64,000 nt of DNA from Gilvirhabdus luticola. Its GTDB lineage: Bacteria > Bacteroidota > Bacteroidia > Flavobacteriales > Flavobacteriaceae. Below the pieces are notes generated by a model. The model was not told where the DNA came from. It made no database searches and saw only the letters and a list, made by a program, of their open reading frames with translations. Location of the stretch: the NCBI RefSeq assembly GCF_032583975.1, contig NZ_JAWHTF010000001.1; one strand, given 5' to 3'. Shown piece after piece: positions 37,046 through 45,984 of the stretch. Within the stretch, counting starts at the first letter, position 1. Every line of letters begins with the position of its first letter. The translations under genes and the position numbers were made by a program.

Positions 37046-39250
37046 ATGACAAAGATAAAAACACAATATAATCGTCGTTCATTCTTAAAGATTTCAGCAG
37101 CTGCAGGCGGCGGAATGCTTATTGGATTTAGCTGGTTTACAGGATGTACTTCAGATAAAAAAATTAAAGAAGTAGTTGCCATTCCTAATGAATGGTTTGA
37201 GATTAATGGATATATAAAAATTGGCGACACAGGCTTGGTTACTATTTATTCGCCAAATCCAGAGATTGGACAAAATGTTAGAACTTCAATGCCTATGATT
37301 GTAGCTGAAGAATTAGATGTGGATTGGAACAATGTGGTAGTTGAACAAGCTCCATTAAATACAGGATTTTATCAAAACCAATTTGCCGGAGGTAGTCTTT
37401 CTATCAGGTTAAGTTGGAATGCTTTGAGAATGGCAGGAGCAACAGCAAGGAGAATGCTTATGGAAGCAGCAGCTAAAGAATGGGGCTTAACAGCTTCAGA
37501 TTTAACGGTTGAAAAAGGTACAATTAAAGAAAAGAATGGAGAACGAACCATAGGTTATGGAGAAATAGCTTCAAAAGCTGTAGGCATTGAAATTCCAGAA
37601 GAGGTAGAATTGAAAGACACCAGGAGCTTTAACATAATTGGAAATAGCAAAAAGAATGTAGATGGTAAAAAAATTGTCACAGGACAGCCTTTATTCGGGC
37701 TAGATTTCAAAAGAGAAGGTATGAAGCTGGCTGTGATTCAGCATCCACCAGCATTTGGAATGAAGGTTAAAAGCTTTAATGAAGAAGAAATTAAAGCAAT
37801 GCCAGGTGTTCAAGATGCTTTTATTATAGATACAACAATACCAGAACCGCAATGGTGTGACGAAAAAGGATTTCTTCAACTCATTACTTTAGTAGGTGAT
37901 TCTACATGGCAACTCATGAATGCTAAAAGGGCTATAAAAGCTGAATGGGAAACCGTTAGCGAATTAGAAAATTCTGAAATGCATATGAAGAATTTAGAAG
38001 AAGCATTGGTTTCAGGTAGCGTGCAAGAAAGCAGAAAAGATGGTAATCCAGAAACTGCTTTTAAAAAAGCAGCTAAAGTTATAGAACGAACATACAGTTC
38101 GCCTTTTTTACCACATAATACGATGGAACCAATGAATTTCTTCGCTAATGTTACTGAAGATTCGGCAGAATTAATTGGTCCAACACAAATGCCTGAGCCA
38201 CTAGAAAAATCGGTTTCACAACTGCTTAATATACCTCTTGAAAATATTACTGTGAATATGACTCGTATTGGAGGAGGTTTTGGTAGAAGACTTTACCAAC
38301 ATTATGGACTTGAGGCGGCTGCAATTTCAAAAAAGATTGGAGCACCAGTAAAACTCATTTATACTAGAGAAGATGATATGACTCAAGGTACTTACAGACC
38401 TCCATACTTGTCTACTTATAAAGCAGGCTTGGATGAAAATAATAATTTGATTGCTTTTTCTGTAAAAGGAGCTGGTTTGCCAGAAGGACCAGTTTTTCCA
38501 AATCGTTTCCCTGCAGGAACCGTTGAAAATTATTTAGCGGAAAAAATAGGAGGAGAAACTAATGTTACTACTGGAGCATGGCGAGCACCAAGGTCTCATT
38601 TTACAGCAGGAGCAGAACAAGCATTTTTGGATGAGGTTGCTGAATTGGCAGGTAAAGATCCAATAGATTTCCGTTTAGAATTGTTTGATCGTGCTATAAA
38701 TAATCCAGTTGGAGAAAAGTACGAATATGATGCTGAACGTTATGCGGGTGTTTTAAAATTGGTTAAAGAGAAGAGTAATTGGGATCAAAAAAATCCAAAT
38801 GTTTATAGAGGAGTAGCTGCTTATTTTTGCCATTATTCTTATGTAGCTGAGGTGGTAGATGTCATTATGGTTAATGGTAATCCTAAAGTTAAAAAAGTAT
38901 GGTGTGCTGTTGACTGTGGAATTGTTGTGAATCCTGATGCCGCCTCAAATATAATTCAAGGTGGTGTGATAGATGGTATTGGTCATGCCATGTATAGCCA
39001 GTTGACATTTGAAAATGGAGCTCCTAATGAAATGAATTTTGATAGATATCAATTAATGCGTCATTCACAAGCGCCTGAAGAAATAGAAGTATTTTTTGTT
39101 AAAAACGAGATTGAACCTACAGGGTTAGGAGAGCCAGGATTGCCGCCAGCAGTAGGTGCATTAGCAAATGCCATTTATAGAGCTACAGGTAAACGTCTTT
39201 ATAAACAACCATTTATACATAATATGGAGTTTGAAAAAGTCATTGGTTAA
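37046..39250 (+). CDS. Molybdopterin-binding large subunit (IorB-like), Tat-exported
   Basis: A 734-residue xanthine-oxidase-family subunit. A twin-arginine signal (NRRSFLK at residues 9-15, then a hydrophobic stretch) precedes the aldehyde oxidase/xanthine dehydrogenase domains. Family motifs include GGGFGRR for cofactor binding, a TGAWRAPRSHFTAGAEQAF segment, and GLGEPGLPPAVGALANA with the likely active-site E696. There is no FAD subunit, so electrons probably leave through a cytochrome or quinone, as in IorAB-type enzymes. The oxidised substrate (N-heterocycle or aldehyde) cannot be told. It is followed by XdhC and MocA-type maturation factors. Confidence 0.92.
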   Translation: MTKIKTQYNRRSFLKISAAAGGGMLIGFSWFTGCTSDKKIKEVVAIPNEWFEINGYIKIGDTGLVTIYSPNPEIGQNVRTSMPMIVAEELDVDWNNVVVEQAPLNTGFYQNQFAGGSLSIRLSWNALRMAGATARRMLMEAAAKEWGLTASDLTVEKGTIKEKNGERTIGYGEIASKAVGIEIPEEVELKDTRSFNIIGNSKKNVDGKKIVTGQPLFGLDFKREGMKLAVIQHPPAFGMKVKSFNEEEIKAMPGVQDAFIIDTTIPEPQWCDEKGFLQLITLVGDSTWQLMNAKRAIKAEWETVSELENSEMHMKNLEEALVSGSVQESRKDGNPETAFKKAAKVIERTYSSPFLPHNTMEPMNFFANVTEDSAELIGPTQMPEPLEKSVSQLLNIPLENITVNMTRIGGGFGRRLYQHYGLEAAAISKKIGAPVKLIYTREDDMTQGTYRPPYLSTYKAGLDENNNLIAFSVKGAGLPEGPVFPNRFPAGTVENYLAEKIGGETNVTTGAWRAPRSHFTAGAEQAFLDEVAELAGKDPIDFRLELFDRAINNPVGEKYEYDAERYAGVLKLVKEKSNWDQKNPNVYRGVAAYFCHYSYVAEVVDVIMVNGNPKVKKVWCAVDCGIVVNPDAASNIIQGGVIDGIGHAMYSQLTFENGAPNEMNFDRYQLMRHSQAPEEIEVFFVKNEIEPTGLGEPGLPPAVGALANAIYRATGKRLYKQPFIHNMEFEKVIG

Positions 39251-39272
39251 ATAAATATTTATTTTTAAAAAG

Positions 39273-39298
39273 TAAAAGCCTTCTTAAGGAGGCTTTTA
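39273..39298 (+). terminator. Intrinsic terminator after the IorB-like gene
   Basis: TAAAAGCCTTC pairs with GGAGGCTTTTA around TTAA with one G-U pair, and a T-rich stretch follows (39299-39308). It lies between the large subunit and xdhC, so the maturation genes may be expressed at a lower level. Confidence 0.75.
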
Positions 39299-39311
39299 TA
39301 TATTTTTTAAT

Positions 39312-40334
39312 ATGACTCACGAAATAAAAGACATTATTGAAGCTTATTTAAAAGCAAAAGAAAAAGGACTTAAAGCAGTTCTTGCTTCTGTGGTTGACTT
39401 AACAGGATCCTCTTACAGAAAACCAGGTGTAAGGATGTTAATTCTGGAAGATGGTTCAATGATAGGTGCTGTAAGTGGAGGTTGTGTAGAGAAAGACATT
39501 TTAAGACAATCTGAAACGGTTTTCAAAAACGGGATTTCCAAAATGATGACCTATGATGGTCGTTACAGATTAGGTTGCGAAGGAGTACTTTATATTTTAA
39601 TAGAAATTTTTCAACCTAATGAAAGTTTTGTAAATGCTTTTGAATCAGCTATTAAAAAAAGACAGGAATTCAAAATATATTCTTATTATAAAACAACTGA
39701 AGGAGAACACAAAGGCATAGGAAGTTTTTTTGAATTTGGAAACGAAAAGTTATCAGTTTCAAATCGAGAAGTTAAAATTGATGAAATTGCAGATTTGTTG
39801 CATCTATTCTCGCAAACCATGCCTCCATGTTTCAAACTCATGATTTTTGGAACTGAACATGATGCTGTACGGCTATGCGAATTAGCACGCTTTAACGGCT
39901 GGGAAGTTACTGTAATTTCAGGACCTTTAGAATCAAAAACAATCGATAATTTTCCTGGAGCATGTGCATTTTATTCTGTATCTCCTGACGCATTAGAATT
40001 AAAATCTATTGATGACGAAACAGCTATTGTGTTGATGTCTCATAACTTTGCAAATGACCTCAAATATTTAATTGAACTAAAAGACTTACGCCCTGTTTAT
40101 TTAGGAATGCTAGGTCCAAGCAAAAGGAGAGAAAAAATTCTTTCAGAGTTTTTAGAGTATTGCCCAGATGTTGATGAAGCTTTTTTAGATTTGATTTATG
40201 GTCCAGCTGGATTAAATATTGGAGCAGAAACTCCACAAGAGATAGCTATTTCAATTTTGTCTGAAATTTTGTCTGTTACCAGAAATACGAGACCAATACC
40301 ATTAAAGGAAAAAGTGGGTAGAATTCACTCTTAA
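39312..40334 (+). CDS. XdhC/CoxI-family molybdenum-cofactor insertion protein
   Basis: The 340-residue protein has the XdhC N-terminal domain (SSYRKPGVRMLI, GAVSGGCVEKDI) and a C-terminal Rossmann-like domain (LMIFGTEHDAVRLCELA, then LGMLGPSKRREKIL). Known: XdhC binds Mo cofactor, supports its sulfuration and inserts it into xanthine-oxidase-family enzymes. Its place right after the IorA/IorB-like genes fits that role. It ends 10 bases before the MocA-like gene. Confidence 0.9.
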   Translation: MTHEIKDIIEAYLKAKEKGLKAVLASVVDLTGSSYRKPGVRMLILEDGSMIGAVSGGCVEKDILRQSETVFKNGISKMMTYDGRYRLGCEGVLYILIEIFQPNESFVNAFESAIKKRQEFKIYSYYKTTEGEHKGIGSFFEFGNEKLSVSNREVKIDEIADLLHLFSQTMPPCFKLMIFGTEHDAVRLCELARFNGWEVTVISGPLESKTIDNFPGACAFYSVSPDALELKSIDDETAIVLMSHNFANDLKYLIELKDLRPVYLGMLGPSKRREKILSEFLEYCPDVDEAFLDLIYGPAGLNIGAETPQEIAISILSEILSVTRNTRPIPLKEKVGRIHS

Positions 40335-40344
40335 TATATAAAGA

Positions 40345-40950
40345 TTGTTTATCGATTTAAATATTGCCATTTTAATTTTAGCTGCAGGAGAATCTAAAAG
40401 AATGGGAACTCCAAAGCAATTACTAAAATGGAATAACACAACACTTTTAGGACATACTATCCAAACTTCAGAAGAATTAAATCTAAAAACTTTTGTTGTA
40501 TTAGGTGCAAATTTTGAAACAATAAAAGCTTCATTCAGACATCATGATATTCAGATTATAAAGAATAAAAATTGGAAAAATGGATTGGGAAGTTCTATTG
40601 CTTTTGGAGCAAAGCATATTATAAATTTTGAGCCAGATATTGATGCGCTTTTAATCATGTTGGCAGATCAACCTTTAATTAGTTCGGAATATTTAAGTTC
40701 TATGATTTCTGAATTTAAAAAAGGAAAAAATAAAATTGCTGCATCTTCTTATAAAGATGGAAAAAAAGGAGTACCGGCATTATTTGATAAAATTTACTTT
40801 AAAGAATTAACACAAGTCTCAAATGATAAAGGTGCTAAATTGTTAATTGAAAAAAATATCAAAAATGTGGTTTTATTGAATGCAGAGTCTGTGGTTTCAG
40901 ATATTGATACACTAGAAGATTACCAGCAATTGTATATGAATAATCATTAA
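40345..40950 (+). CDS. MobA/MocA-like molybdenum-cofactor nucleotidyltransferase
   Basis: This 201-residue NTP transferase has the LAAGESKRMGTPKQLL nucleotide-binding motif near the N terminus and LLIMLADQPLI for the metal-binding Asp. The protein is closest in form to MocA, which makes the cytosine-dinucleotide cofactor used by xanthine-oxidase-family enzymes. The start codon is TTG at 40345; no ATG lies before the nucleotide-binding motif. It converges with the DUF4202 gene with a three-base gap. Cytidylyl rather than guanylyl specificity is inferred from context. Confidence 0.85.
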   Translation: MFIDLNIAILILAAGESKRMGTPKQLLKWNNTTLLGHTIQTSEELNLKTFVVLGANFETIKASFRHHDIQIIKNKNWKNGLGSSIAFGAKHIINFEPDIDALLIMLADQPLISSEYLSSMISEFKKGKNKIAASSYKDGKKGVPALFDKIYFKELTQVSNDKGAKLLIEKNIKNVVLLNAESVVSDIDTLEDYQQLYMNNH

Positions 40951-40953
40951 AAT

Positions 40954-41538
40954 TTAACTCAAAGCTTCTTTAATTAACGATTGACATCTATCTGAGAATA
41001 CCAAACCTTTTACTGCTTCTTGACCATTAACTGACATTTTCATCCAAGTTTTCTTAATTATTTCGATGACCTTTTTATCAGGATGTTTAACTGCAAATTC
41101 TTCAAAATAATACTGCAGAAAAACAAGACATATAACATCTTCTAGAATTTGTGTTTCTTCATCTTTTTTAATCAATCTTTTATTAATTAAAAAGGAAACT
41201 CTATCTATAAATTTTTGGTTATAACCTACTTCTTTTAAAATTTCGGAAGTAATTTTCGCATGCATTTTTTTTAGAGTCTCTCGCCATTTTATATAGCCTA
41301 CGCGATCCATTGGATAGTTATTTCTTTCAATTTTCCAACGGCAAATGTGTTGAGCGCGAGCTGCTAATTGGAGTTCTTCAGAAGCATCTGGTTTAAACAA
41401 CAATAGATTTTGGGTCATTCGTTGTGAATATAAGAGTTCTTTCGGATATTCTTGACCTTGATAATGCTCTAGACGAGTGTCTTCTGAATTTTTCTTATCA
41501 ATTAGCGCAATGGCTTTTTCAAATCTGGTTTGCTCCAT
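40954..41538 (-). CDS. DUF4202-family protein
   Basis: A 194-residue protein when started at the ATG at 41538 (MEQTRFEKAIALIDKKN). The ORF can extend to 41565, which would overlap moaA by 11 bases. The sequence carries ARAQHICRWKIER and a histidine-rich helical arrangement matching the DUF4202 family, which may be an HD-like helical fold. No signal peptide. It is the last gene of the molybdenum-cofactor operon. No biochemical function is known to me; placement suggests a role in cofactor supply or its use. Confidence 0.75.
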   Translation of the reverse strand: MEQTRFEKAIALIDKKNSEDTRLEHYQGQEYPKELLYSQRMTQNLLLFKPDASEELQLAARAQHICRWKIERNNYPMDRVGYIKWRETLKKMHAKITSEILKEVGYNQKFIDRVSFLINKRLIKKDEETQILEDVICLVFLQYYFEEFAVKHPDKKVIEIIKKTWMKMSVNGQEAVKGLVFSDRCQSLIKEALS

Positions 41539-41554
41539 GTTAAAATATTTTTTA

Positions 41555-42562
41555 TCAACCACCAATAGTAATCATACTTCTGTTTTTAGAATGTAATTTA
41601 GGTTCTTCAAGTTTTTTGAGCGTGTCCATGCCTCCTCGAATTTTAAATTTTGATTGGACAGTTTTTTGGATAATAGGTTCAATATTTTGTCCTTGCCTTA
41701 AGGCTGTTAATAAATCTGATTCAGTAGCTGAAAACAAACAATTTTTTAATTTGCCGTTGGCAGTTAATCTAATTCGATTACATGAATCACAAAACGGATT
41801 TGTAACAGAGCTTATAACAGCAAAAGAACCCATGTAATCTTTTATTTGATAGTTTTTAGAAGTGTCATTTGGTGCATCTTGTAATCTTATAACTTCATTT
41901 GGTTTATAATTGTCATTTACAAGAGACATGACTTCTGCATACGAAACCATTTTCTCTTTATCCCATTTATTACCATCAAAAGGCATAAATTCTATAAATC
42001 GAACAGAAAAAGGATATTGCTTTGTTAGCTCAATAAAATTAATAATTTCATTGTCGTTAAAATTCTTAATCAAAACAGCATTTAACTTTACTCTAAATCC
42101 TTCATTAATTAAAAGCATGATGTTTTTATAAACTCTTTCAAAGTTACTTCTTCTGGTTATTTGTTTGAATTTATCTGCATTTAGAGAGTCCAGACTTACA
42201 TTAATATTTTGGATTCCACAAGATTTAAAAACATCAATAAATTGATCAACAATTACTGCGTTTGTTGTGATTGAAAGCTCTACAGGAAGCGTAGCTAACT
42301 TTTTTAAAATAACATCAGCATCTTTTCTAACCAATGGCTCACCACCAGTCAATCTTATTTTTGTGACACCATGATTTACAAAGATTTTTGCAAGCGTGTA
42401 AACCTCATCATAGGTCATAATATGCGATTTGGGAGATAATTGAATGCCTTCAGCAGGCATACAATAGGTACAACGTAAATTGCATAGCTCTGTCAATGAA
42501 ATACGTAAATACGTATGTTGTCTTCCAAATGTATCTTGTAATATGCTTTTTTGGTTTTCCAT
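41555..42562 (-). CDS. moaA: GTP 3',8-cyclase MoaA
   Basis: This 335-residue radical SAM enzyme starts the molybdopterin pathway by converting GTP to 3',8-cyclo-GTP. The SAM-binding cluster motif CNLRCTYC (residues 27-34) and the C-terminal cluster cysteines (CDSCNRIRLTANGKLKNC) are intact, and the protein ends in the conserved Gly-Gly tail needed for activity. Its start codon overlaps the moaC-moaB stop by one base (TAATG). It works with MoaC, encoded in the fused gene just upstream in the operon. Confidence 0.96.
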   Translation of the reverse strand: MENQKSILQDTFGRQHTYLRISLTELCNLRCTYCMPAEGIQLSPKSHIMTYDEVYTLAKIFVNHGVTKIRLTGGEPLVRKDADVILKKLATLPVELSITTNAVIVDQFIDVFKSCGIQNINVSLDSLNADKFKQITRRSNFERVYKNIMLLINEGFRVKLNAVLIKNFNDNEIINFIELTKQYPFSVRFIEFMPFDGNKWDKEKMVSYAEVMSLVNDNYKPNEVIRLQDAPNDTSKNYQIKDYMGSFAVISSVTNPFCDSCNRIRLTANGKLKNCLFSATESDLLTALRQGQNIEPIIQKTVQSKFKIRGGMDTLKKLEEPKLHSKNRSMITIGG

Positions 42563-43473
42563 TAATCGTGCCTGTTACCTTTTAAAATTCCAAATACATG
42601 TAAAACAGCTGGAAAAACTGCATCCATAGATTCTTTTGCTCCGTTTGTAGAACCTGGCAAAGCCAAAACCAAAGTGTTATTGATTGTTCCTGCAATACTT
42701 CTGGATAGCATAGAGTAAGGCGTTCTATTTTGCCCGTAGGCTCTTATGGCTTCTTCTATACCTGGGATTTTTCTATCTATCAACCCTTCTAAAGCTTCAG
42801 GTGTAACATCACGATTTGATAAACCAGTTCCACCAGTGAATATAATTAAGTTTACACCTAGATTTTCGTAATGATTTGCTTTTTCTTGAATGACTTCTTT
42901 TTCATCAGGAATGATAATGTAATCTGAAATTGAAACATTGCATTCTTCAAGCTTATTCATAATTATTTTTCCTGTCTTATCTTCTTTTTGGCCAGTTGAA
43001 ATAGTATCAGAACACACAATAACTACTGCGTTTAATTGTTTTCTGAAACGATTTTTAAAATCTGATTTCCCGCCTTTTTTACTCACCAGTTTTATATGAT
43101 GGATTTCTACACCTTTGTCAATTGGTTTTAACATATCGTACATATTCAAAGCCACAATACTTGCGCCATGCATGGCTTCGACTTCAACGCCTGTTTTATA
43201 AATGGTTTTTATGGCACAAGAAATGATGATGTCTAAATCTTTTATTTCGTAATCTATATTTGTGGATTCGATGGGAATTGGATGACAATCAGGAAGTAGA
43301 TGAGGTGTTTGCTTAACCCCTAAAAATCCAGCAGCTTTACTCATTGCAAAAACATCACCTTTTGGGACAGTTCCATTTTTAATAGCTTCAATGGTTTCAG
43401 ACTTGCTAACCTTAACAATGGCTTGTGCTGTTGCTATGCGAAGTGTATTATTTTTATGTGTAATGTCTACCAT
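42562..43473 (-). CDS. Bifunctional MoaC-MoaB/Mog fusion protein
   Basis: Residues 1-145 are MoaC (cyclic pyranopterin monophosphate synthase), with KGDVFAMSKAAGF, LLPDCHPIPI and GVEVEAMHGASIVALNMYDM. Residues ~148-303 are a MoaB/MogA molybdopterin adenylyltransferase domain, with CSDTISTGQKEDKTG, FTGGTGLSNRDVTPEA and ALPGSTNGAKESM. So one chain covers two steps of cofactor synthesis. Such fusions are common in Bacteroidota. It ends two bases short of the moaE gene and overlaps moaA by one base. Confidence 0.94.
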   Translation of the reverse strand: MVDITHKNNTLRIATAQAIVKVSKSETIEAIKNGTVPKGDVFAMSKAAGFLGVKQTPHLLPDCHPIPIESTNIDYEIKDLDIIISCAIKTIYKTGVEVEAMHGASIVALNMYDMLKPIDKGVEIHHIKLVSKKGGKSDFKNRFRKQLNAVVIVCSDTISTGQKEDKTGKIIMNKLEECNVSISDYIIIPDEKEVIQEKANHYENLGVNLIIFTGGTGLSNRDVTPEALEGLIDRKIPGIEEAIRAYGQNRTPYSMLSRSIAGTINNTLVLALPGSTNGAKESMDAVFPAVLHVFGILKGNRHD

Positions 43474-43475
43474 GC

Positions 43476-43919
43476 TTAACTATTTACTTTCCACTGATGA
43501 GTTTCGTCTTCAAAAATTTCTTTTCCATAAACAGGAACTTTGATCTTAATTTCTTCTACAACAAATTCCAGAGCCTTAAAAACTTCTTTACGTCTAGGTG
43601 ATGACACAAATACAAAAAGGCAAATTTCGCCAGCATTTACCTTACCAAGACTATGATAAATGTGCATGCATGTAAGATTAAATTTTTCAAAAGTATTTTC
43701 ACGAATTTCATGAAATTTTGCATTTGCCATCTCTTCATAAGCTGTGTATTCTATAGCAGAAATGGTTTTCCCATCAACAACATCTGCTCTTACTTGACCT
43801 AAAAATATATTATGCGCTCCTATTGAAGTTTTAGTTTGATGTTTTGCAATAGATTCACCAATAAATTCGGATGAAATGGCACCACCTATAAAAACGTTTT
43901 TTGGTTTTCTCTCTTTCAT
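43476..43919 (-). CDS. moaE: Molybdopterin synthase catalytic subunit MoaE
   Basis: A 147-residue MoaE protein: an IGAHNIFLGQVRADVVDGK segment, EYTAYEEMA, and the active-site region SPRRKEVFKALEFVVEEIKIKVPVYGKEIF with the conserved Lys residues. It transfers sulfur from MoaD thiocarboxylate to precursor Z to make molybdopterin. The start codon overlaps the moeB-like stop codon by one base, and moaD lies one gene away in the same operon. Confidence 0.95.
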   Translation of the reverse strand: MKERKPKNVFIGGAISSEFIGESIAKHQTKTSIGAHNIFLGQVRADVVDGKTISAIEYTAYEEMANAKFHEIRENTFEKFNLTCMHIYHSLGKVNAGEICLFVFVSSPRRKEVFKALEFVVEEIKIKVPVYGKEIFEDETHQWKVNS

Positions 43920-44989
43920 TATATTTTCATTTTAAATAGTTGAACTAATTCTGAAATACCACCTTTTAGGCTGTAAGTTTTAATATGATGTTCTTGAGCT
44001 AAAAGAACAGCTTTTTTACTTCTAACTCCAGACTGACAAACAAAAACATTGGTGTTTCTAGAATTGATTTGATCTAATTTTTCTGTTAGTTGATTCAAAG
44101 GAATATTAATGCTTGTTGGTAAATTTAAATCAGGTTGTTCATGAGATTCCCTGACATCTATAAACATTACATTGTCTTTTTCTATTAAATCTTCTACTGA
44201 AATTTCTTCTGCAGAATTTATACAAGTATCGATATCATAACTGTCTAAAAGTGTATTGTTGGATAAAACTCTCTCAAATTCAGAATCAACTCTATTAATC
44301 TTTAGGATTGAGGTTTCAGTTGTTTTTGAATTGTAACACAATAATTTTCCTGACAAAACATCTTTAAAACCAAGAATGATTTTAATGACTTCATTAGCTT
44401 GCATTGTACCAATAATTCCAGGTAAAACTCCTAGAACACCGATTTCAGAACAATTTGCTACAGAGCCTTCCTTTGGAGGATTTGGAAACAAACACCTGTA
44501 ACTTGGACCGTTTGTATAATTAAATACAGACACCTGTCCTTCAAACTTATAGATAGCACCATAAACAATAGGTTTATTGGTTATTATAGCTCCATCATTT
44601 ATAAGATATCGAGTTGAAAAATTGTCGGTTCCATCAACAATAATATCGTAATTTTTAAATAAGTCCAATGCATTTTTTAAAGTCAGTTTTTCAGGATAAG
44701 CATTAATTGTAATCGATGGATTTAAATCTGCAAGTCGCTCTTTAGCTGCAATTGACTTATTCTTTCCTAAAGATGAAGTGCCAAACAAAATTTGCCTTTG
44801 AAGATTAGATTCTTCAACAACATCGAAATCTATAATCCCGATAGAACCAACCCCTGCTGCAGTAAGATATTGCAATACTGGACAGCCCAAACCACCTGCG
44901 CCAACAATCAATACTTTGGCTTTTAAAAGCTTGTTTTGGCCTTCTTGGCCAACGTCAGATAAAATTATATGTCTGTTATATCTTTCCAT
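43919..44989 (-). CDS. MoeB/ThiF-type adenylyltransferase with C-terminal rhodanese domain
   Basis: The 356-residue protein joins an E1-like domain (GAGGLGCPVLQYL at 30-42, NLQRQ at 62-66, D119, C180 in VANCSEIGVLG) to a rhodanese domain (about 255-356) with active-site C318 in VFVCQSGVRSKKA. It activates the MoaD C terminus as an adenylate and could itself supply persulfide sulfur. The zinc-binding CxxC pairs of E. coli MoeB are incomplete: the first reads SYRC instead of C-x-x-C (only C166) and the second keeps only C218. Six bases separate it from moaD upstream. Confidence 0.92.
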   Translation of the reverse strand: MERYNRHIILSDVGQEGQNKLLKAKVLIVGAGGLGCPVLQYLTAAGVGSIGIIDFDVVEESNLQRQILFGTSSLGKNKSIAAKERLADLNPSITINAYPEKLTLKNALDLFKNYDIIVDGTDNFSTRYLINDGAIITNKPIVYGAIYKFEGQVSVFNYTNGPSYRCLFPNPPKEGSVANCSEIGVLGVLPGIIGTMQANEVIKIILGFKDVLSGKLLCYNSKTTETSILKINRVDSEFERVLSNNTLLDSYDIDTCINSAEEISVEDLIEKDNVMFIDVRESHEQPDLNLPTSINIPLNQLTEKLDQINSRNTNVFVCQSGVRSKKAVLLAQEHHIKTYSLKGGISELVQLFKMKI

Positions 44990-44994
44990 AGTGT

Positions 44995-45228
44995 TTAACC
45001 TCCTGAAAATGGAGGTAATAATGCTATTTCAGTTTCAGAAACCATTGTGTCTTTTGATACGATTTTGTTATTCTGTGCTACTTCAAAATCTTTATGTTTT
45101 AACTCTGGATATTTATTAAAAAGTAAATTCAATAATTCCAAAACGGATGACTTTGAAAATTCTATATTTTCCTCACTACATTTTGTGATTTCGGTCAGCA
45201 AACCAAAGTATTTAATATTTAAAACCAT
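44995..45228 (-). CDS. moaD: Molybdopterin synthase sulfur-carrier subunit MoaD
   Basis: A 77-residue ubiquitin-like protein ending in FSGG, the C-terminal Gly-Gly that becomes the thiocarboxylate. The context, directly before the MoeB-like activating enzyme and near moaE, fixes its role. Start at ATG (MVLNIKYFGL). Confidence 0.93.
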   Translation of the reverse strand: MVLNIKYFGLLTEITKCSEENIEFSKSSVLELLNLLFNKYPELKHKDFEVAQNNKIVSKDTMVSETEIALLPPFSGG

Positions 45229-45237
45229 TTTTTACTT

Positions 45238-45981
45238 TTATATAAATAATAATTTAACAGAAGCTATTATTAGAACAAACGCTAATAAATATCTTAATTT
45301 CTTATTGTTGAATTTTTTGCTTCCATAATAACTTCCAAAGAATCCACCAACTATAGCAAAAACTACCAAAATAAATGATTGTGTTGAAATAGAAACTCCA
45401 CTACTTATTTGTCCGATTAATCCAGCAGCAGAATTTGCCCATATAAACAACGCTGAAACTGCTGCAGCTTCTTTCATTTTTCCCCAATGCAAGAACAAAA
45501 TAACTGGAGTTAAAATTATTCCACCTCCAATTCCTATTAAACCTGAAAAGAATCCTATAATGCCTCCAACTAAAAGTCCTTGCCATAATTTCACATCCTT
45601 AATCAGTGCACTTTCTTTTCCAAAGACATTTAGCATTTTTAAAATTGCAAAAATTAAAAAAACCCCTAAAACTTTTTTATAAATAGATGCGTCAAGTTCA
45701 ATCATTCCTCCTAGAAATGCTAATGGTATTGATGTAACCGCAAATGAAAGAAACAGTTTTTTATTAAAATAACCAGCTTTATAATAATGGTAAAATGCAA
45801 TGCCAGCTACAAATAAATTAAGTAACAGAGCTGTAGGTTTCATAAATTCTGGCGCGAATGAAAATAAAGCCATCAGGGCTAAATATCCACTGGCACCACC
45901 ATGACCAACGCTTGCGTATAGAAACGAAACAATAGGTAGTATTAAGAGAAATGCCCAAATATGTTCTGTTTCAAAAATCAT
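45238..45981 (-). CDS. TauE/SafE-family membrane permease
   Basis: The 247-residue protein has 7-8 predicted transmembrane segments and the family's paired glycine-rich repeats (SVGHGGASGYLALMALF near the N terminus, GLIGIGGGIILTPVILF in the second half). Known members export sulfite or sulfoacetate or move other small anions. Here it lies inside the molybdenum-cofactor operon, between moaD and the ModE-like regulator, with no ModABC transporter in the window. A role in moving an oxyanion or sulfur compound linked to cofactor synthesis is inferred, not shown. Confidence 0.85.
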   Translation of the reverse strand: MIFETEHIWAFLLILPIVSFLYASVGHGGASGYLALMALFSFAPEFMKPTALLLNLFVAGIAFYHYYKAGYFNKKLFLSFAVTSIPLAFLGGMIELDASIYKKVLGVFLIFAILKMLNVFGKESALIKDVKLWQGLLVGGIIGFFSGLIGIGGGIILTPVILFLHWGKMKEAAAVSALFIWANSAAGLIGQISSGVSISTQSFILVVFAIVGGFFGSYYGSKKFNNKKLRYLLAFVLIIASVKLLFI

Positions 45982-45984
45982 TAT

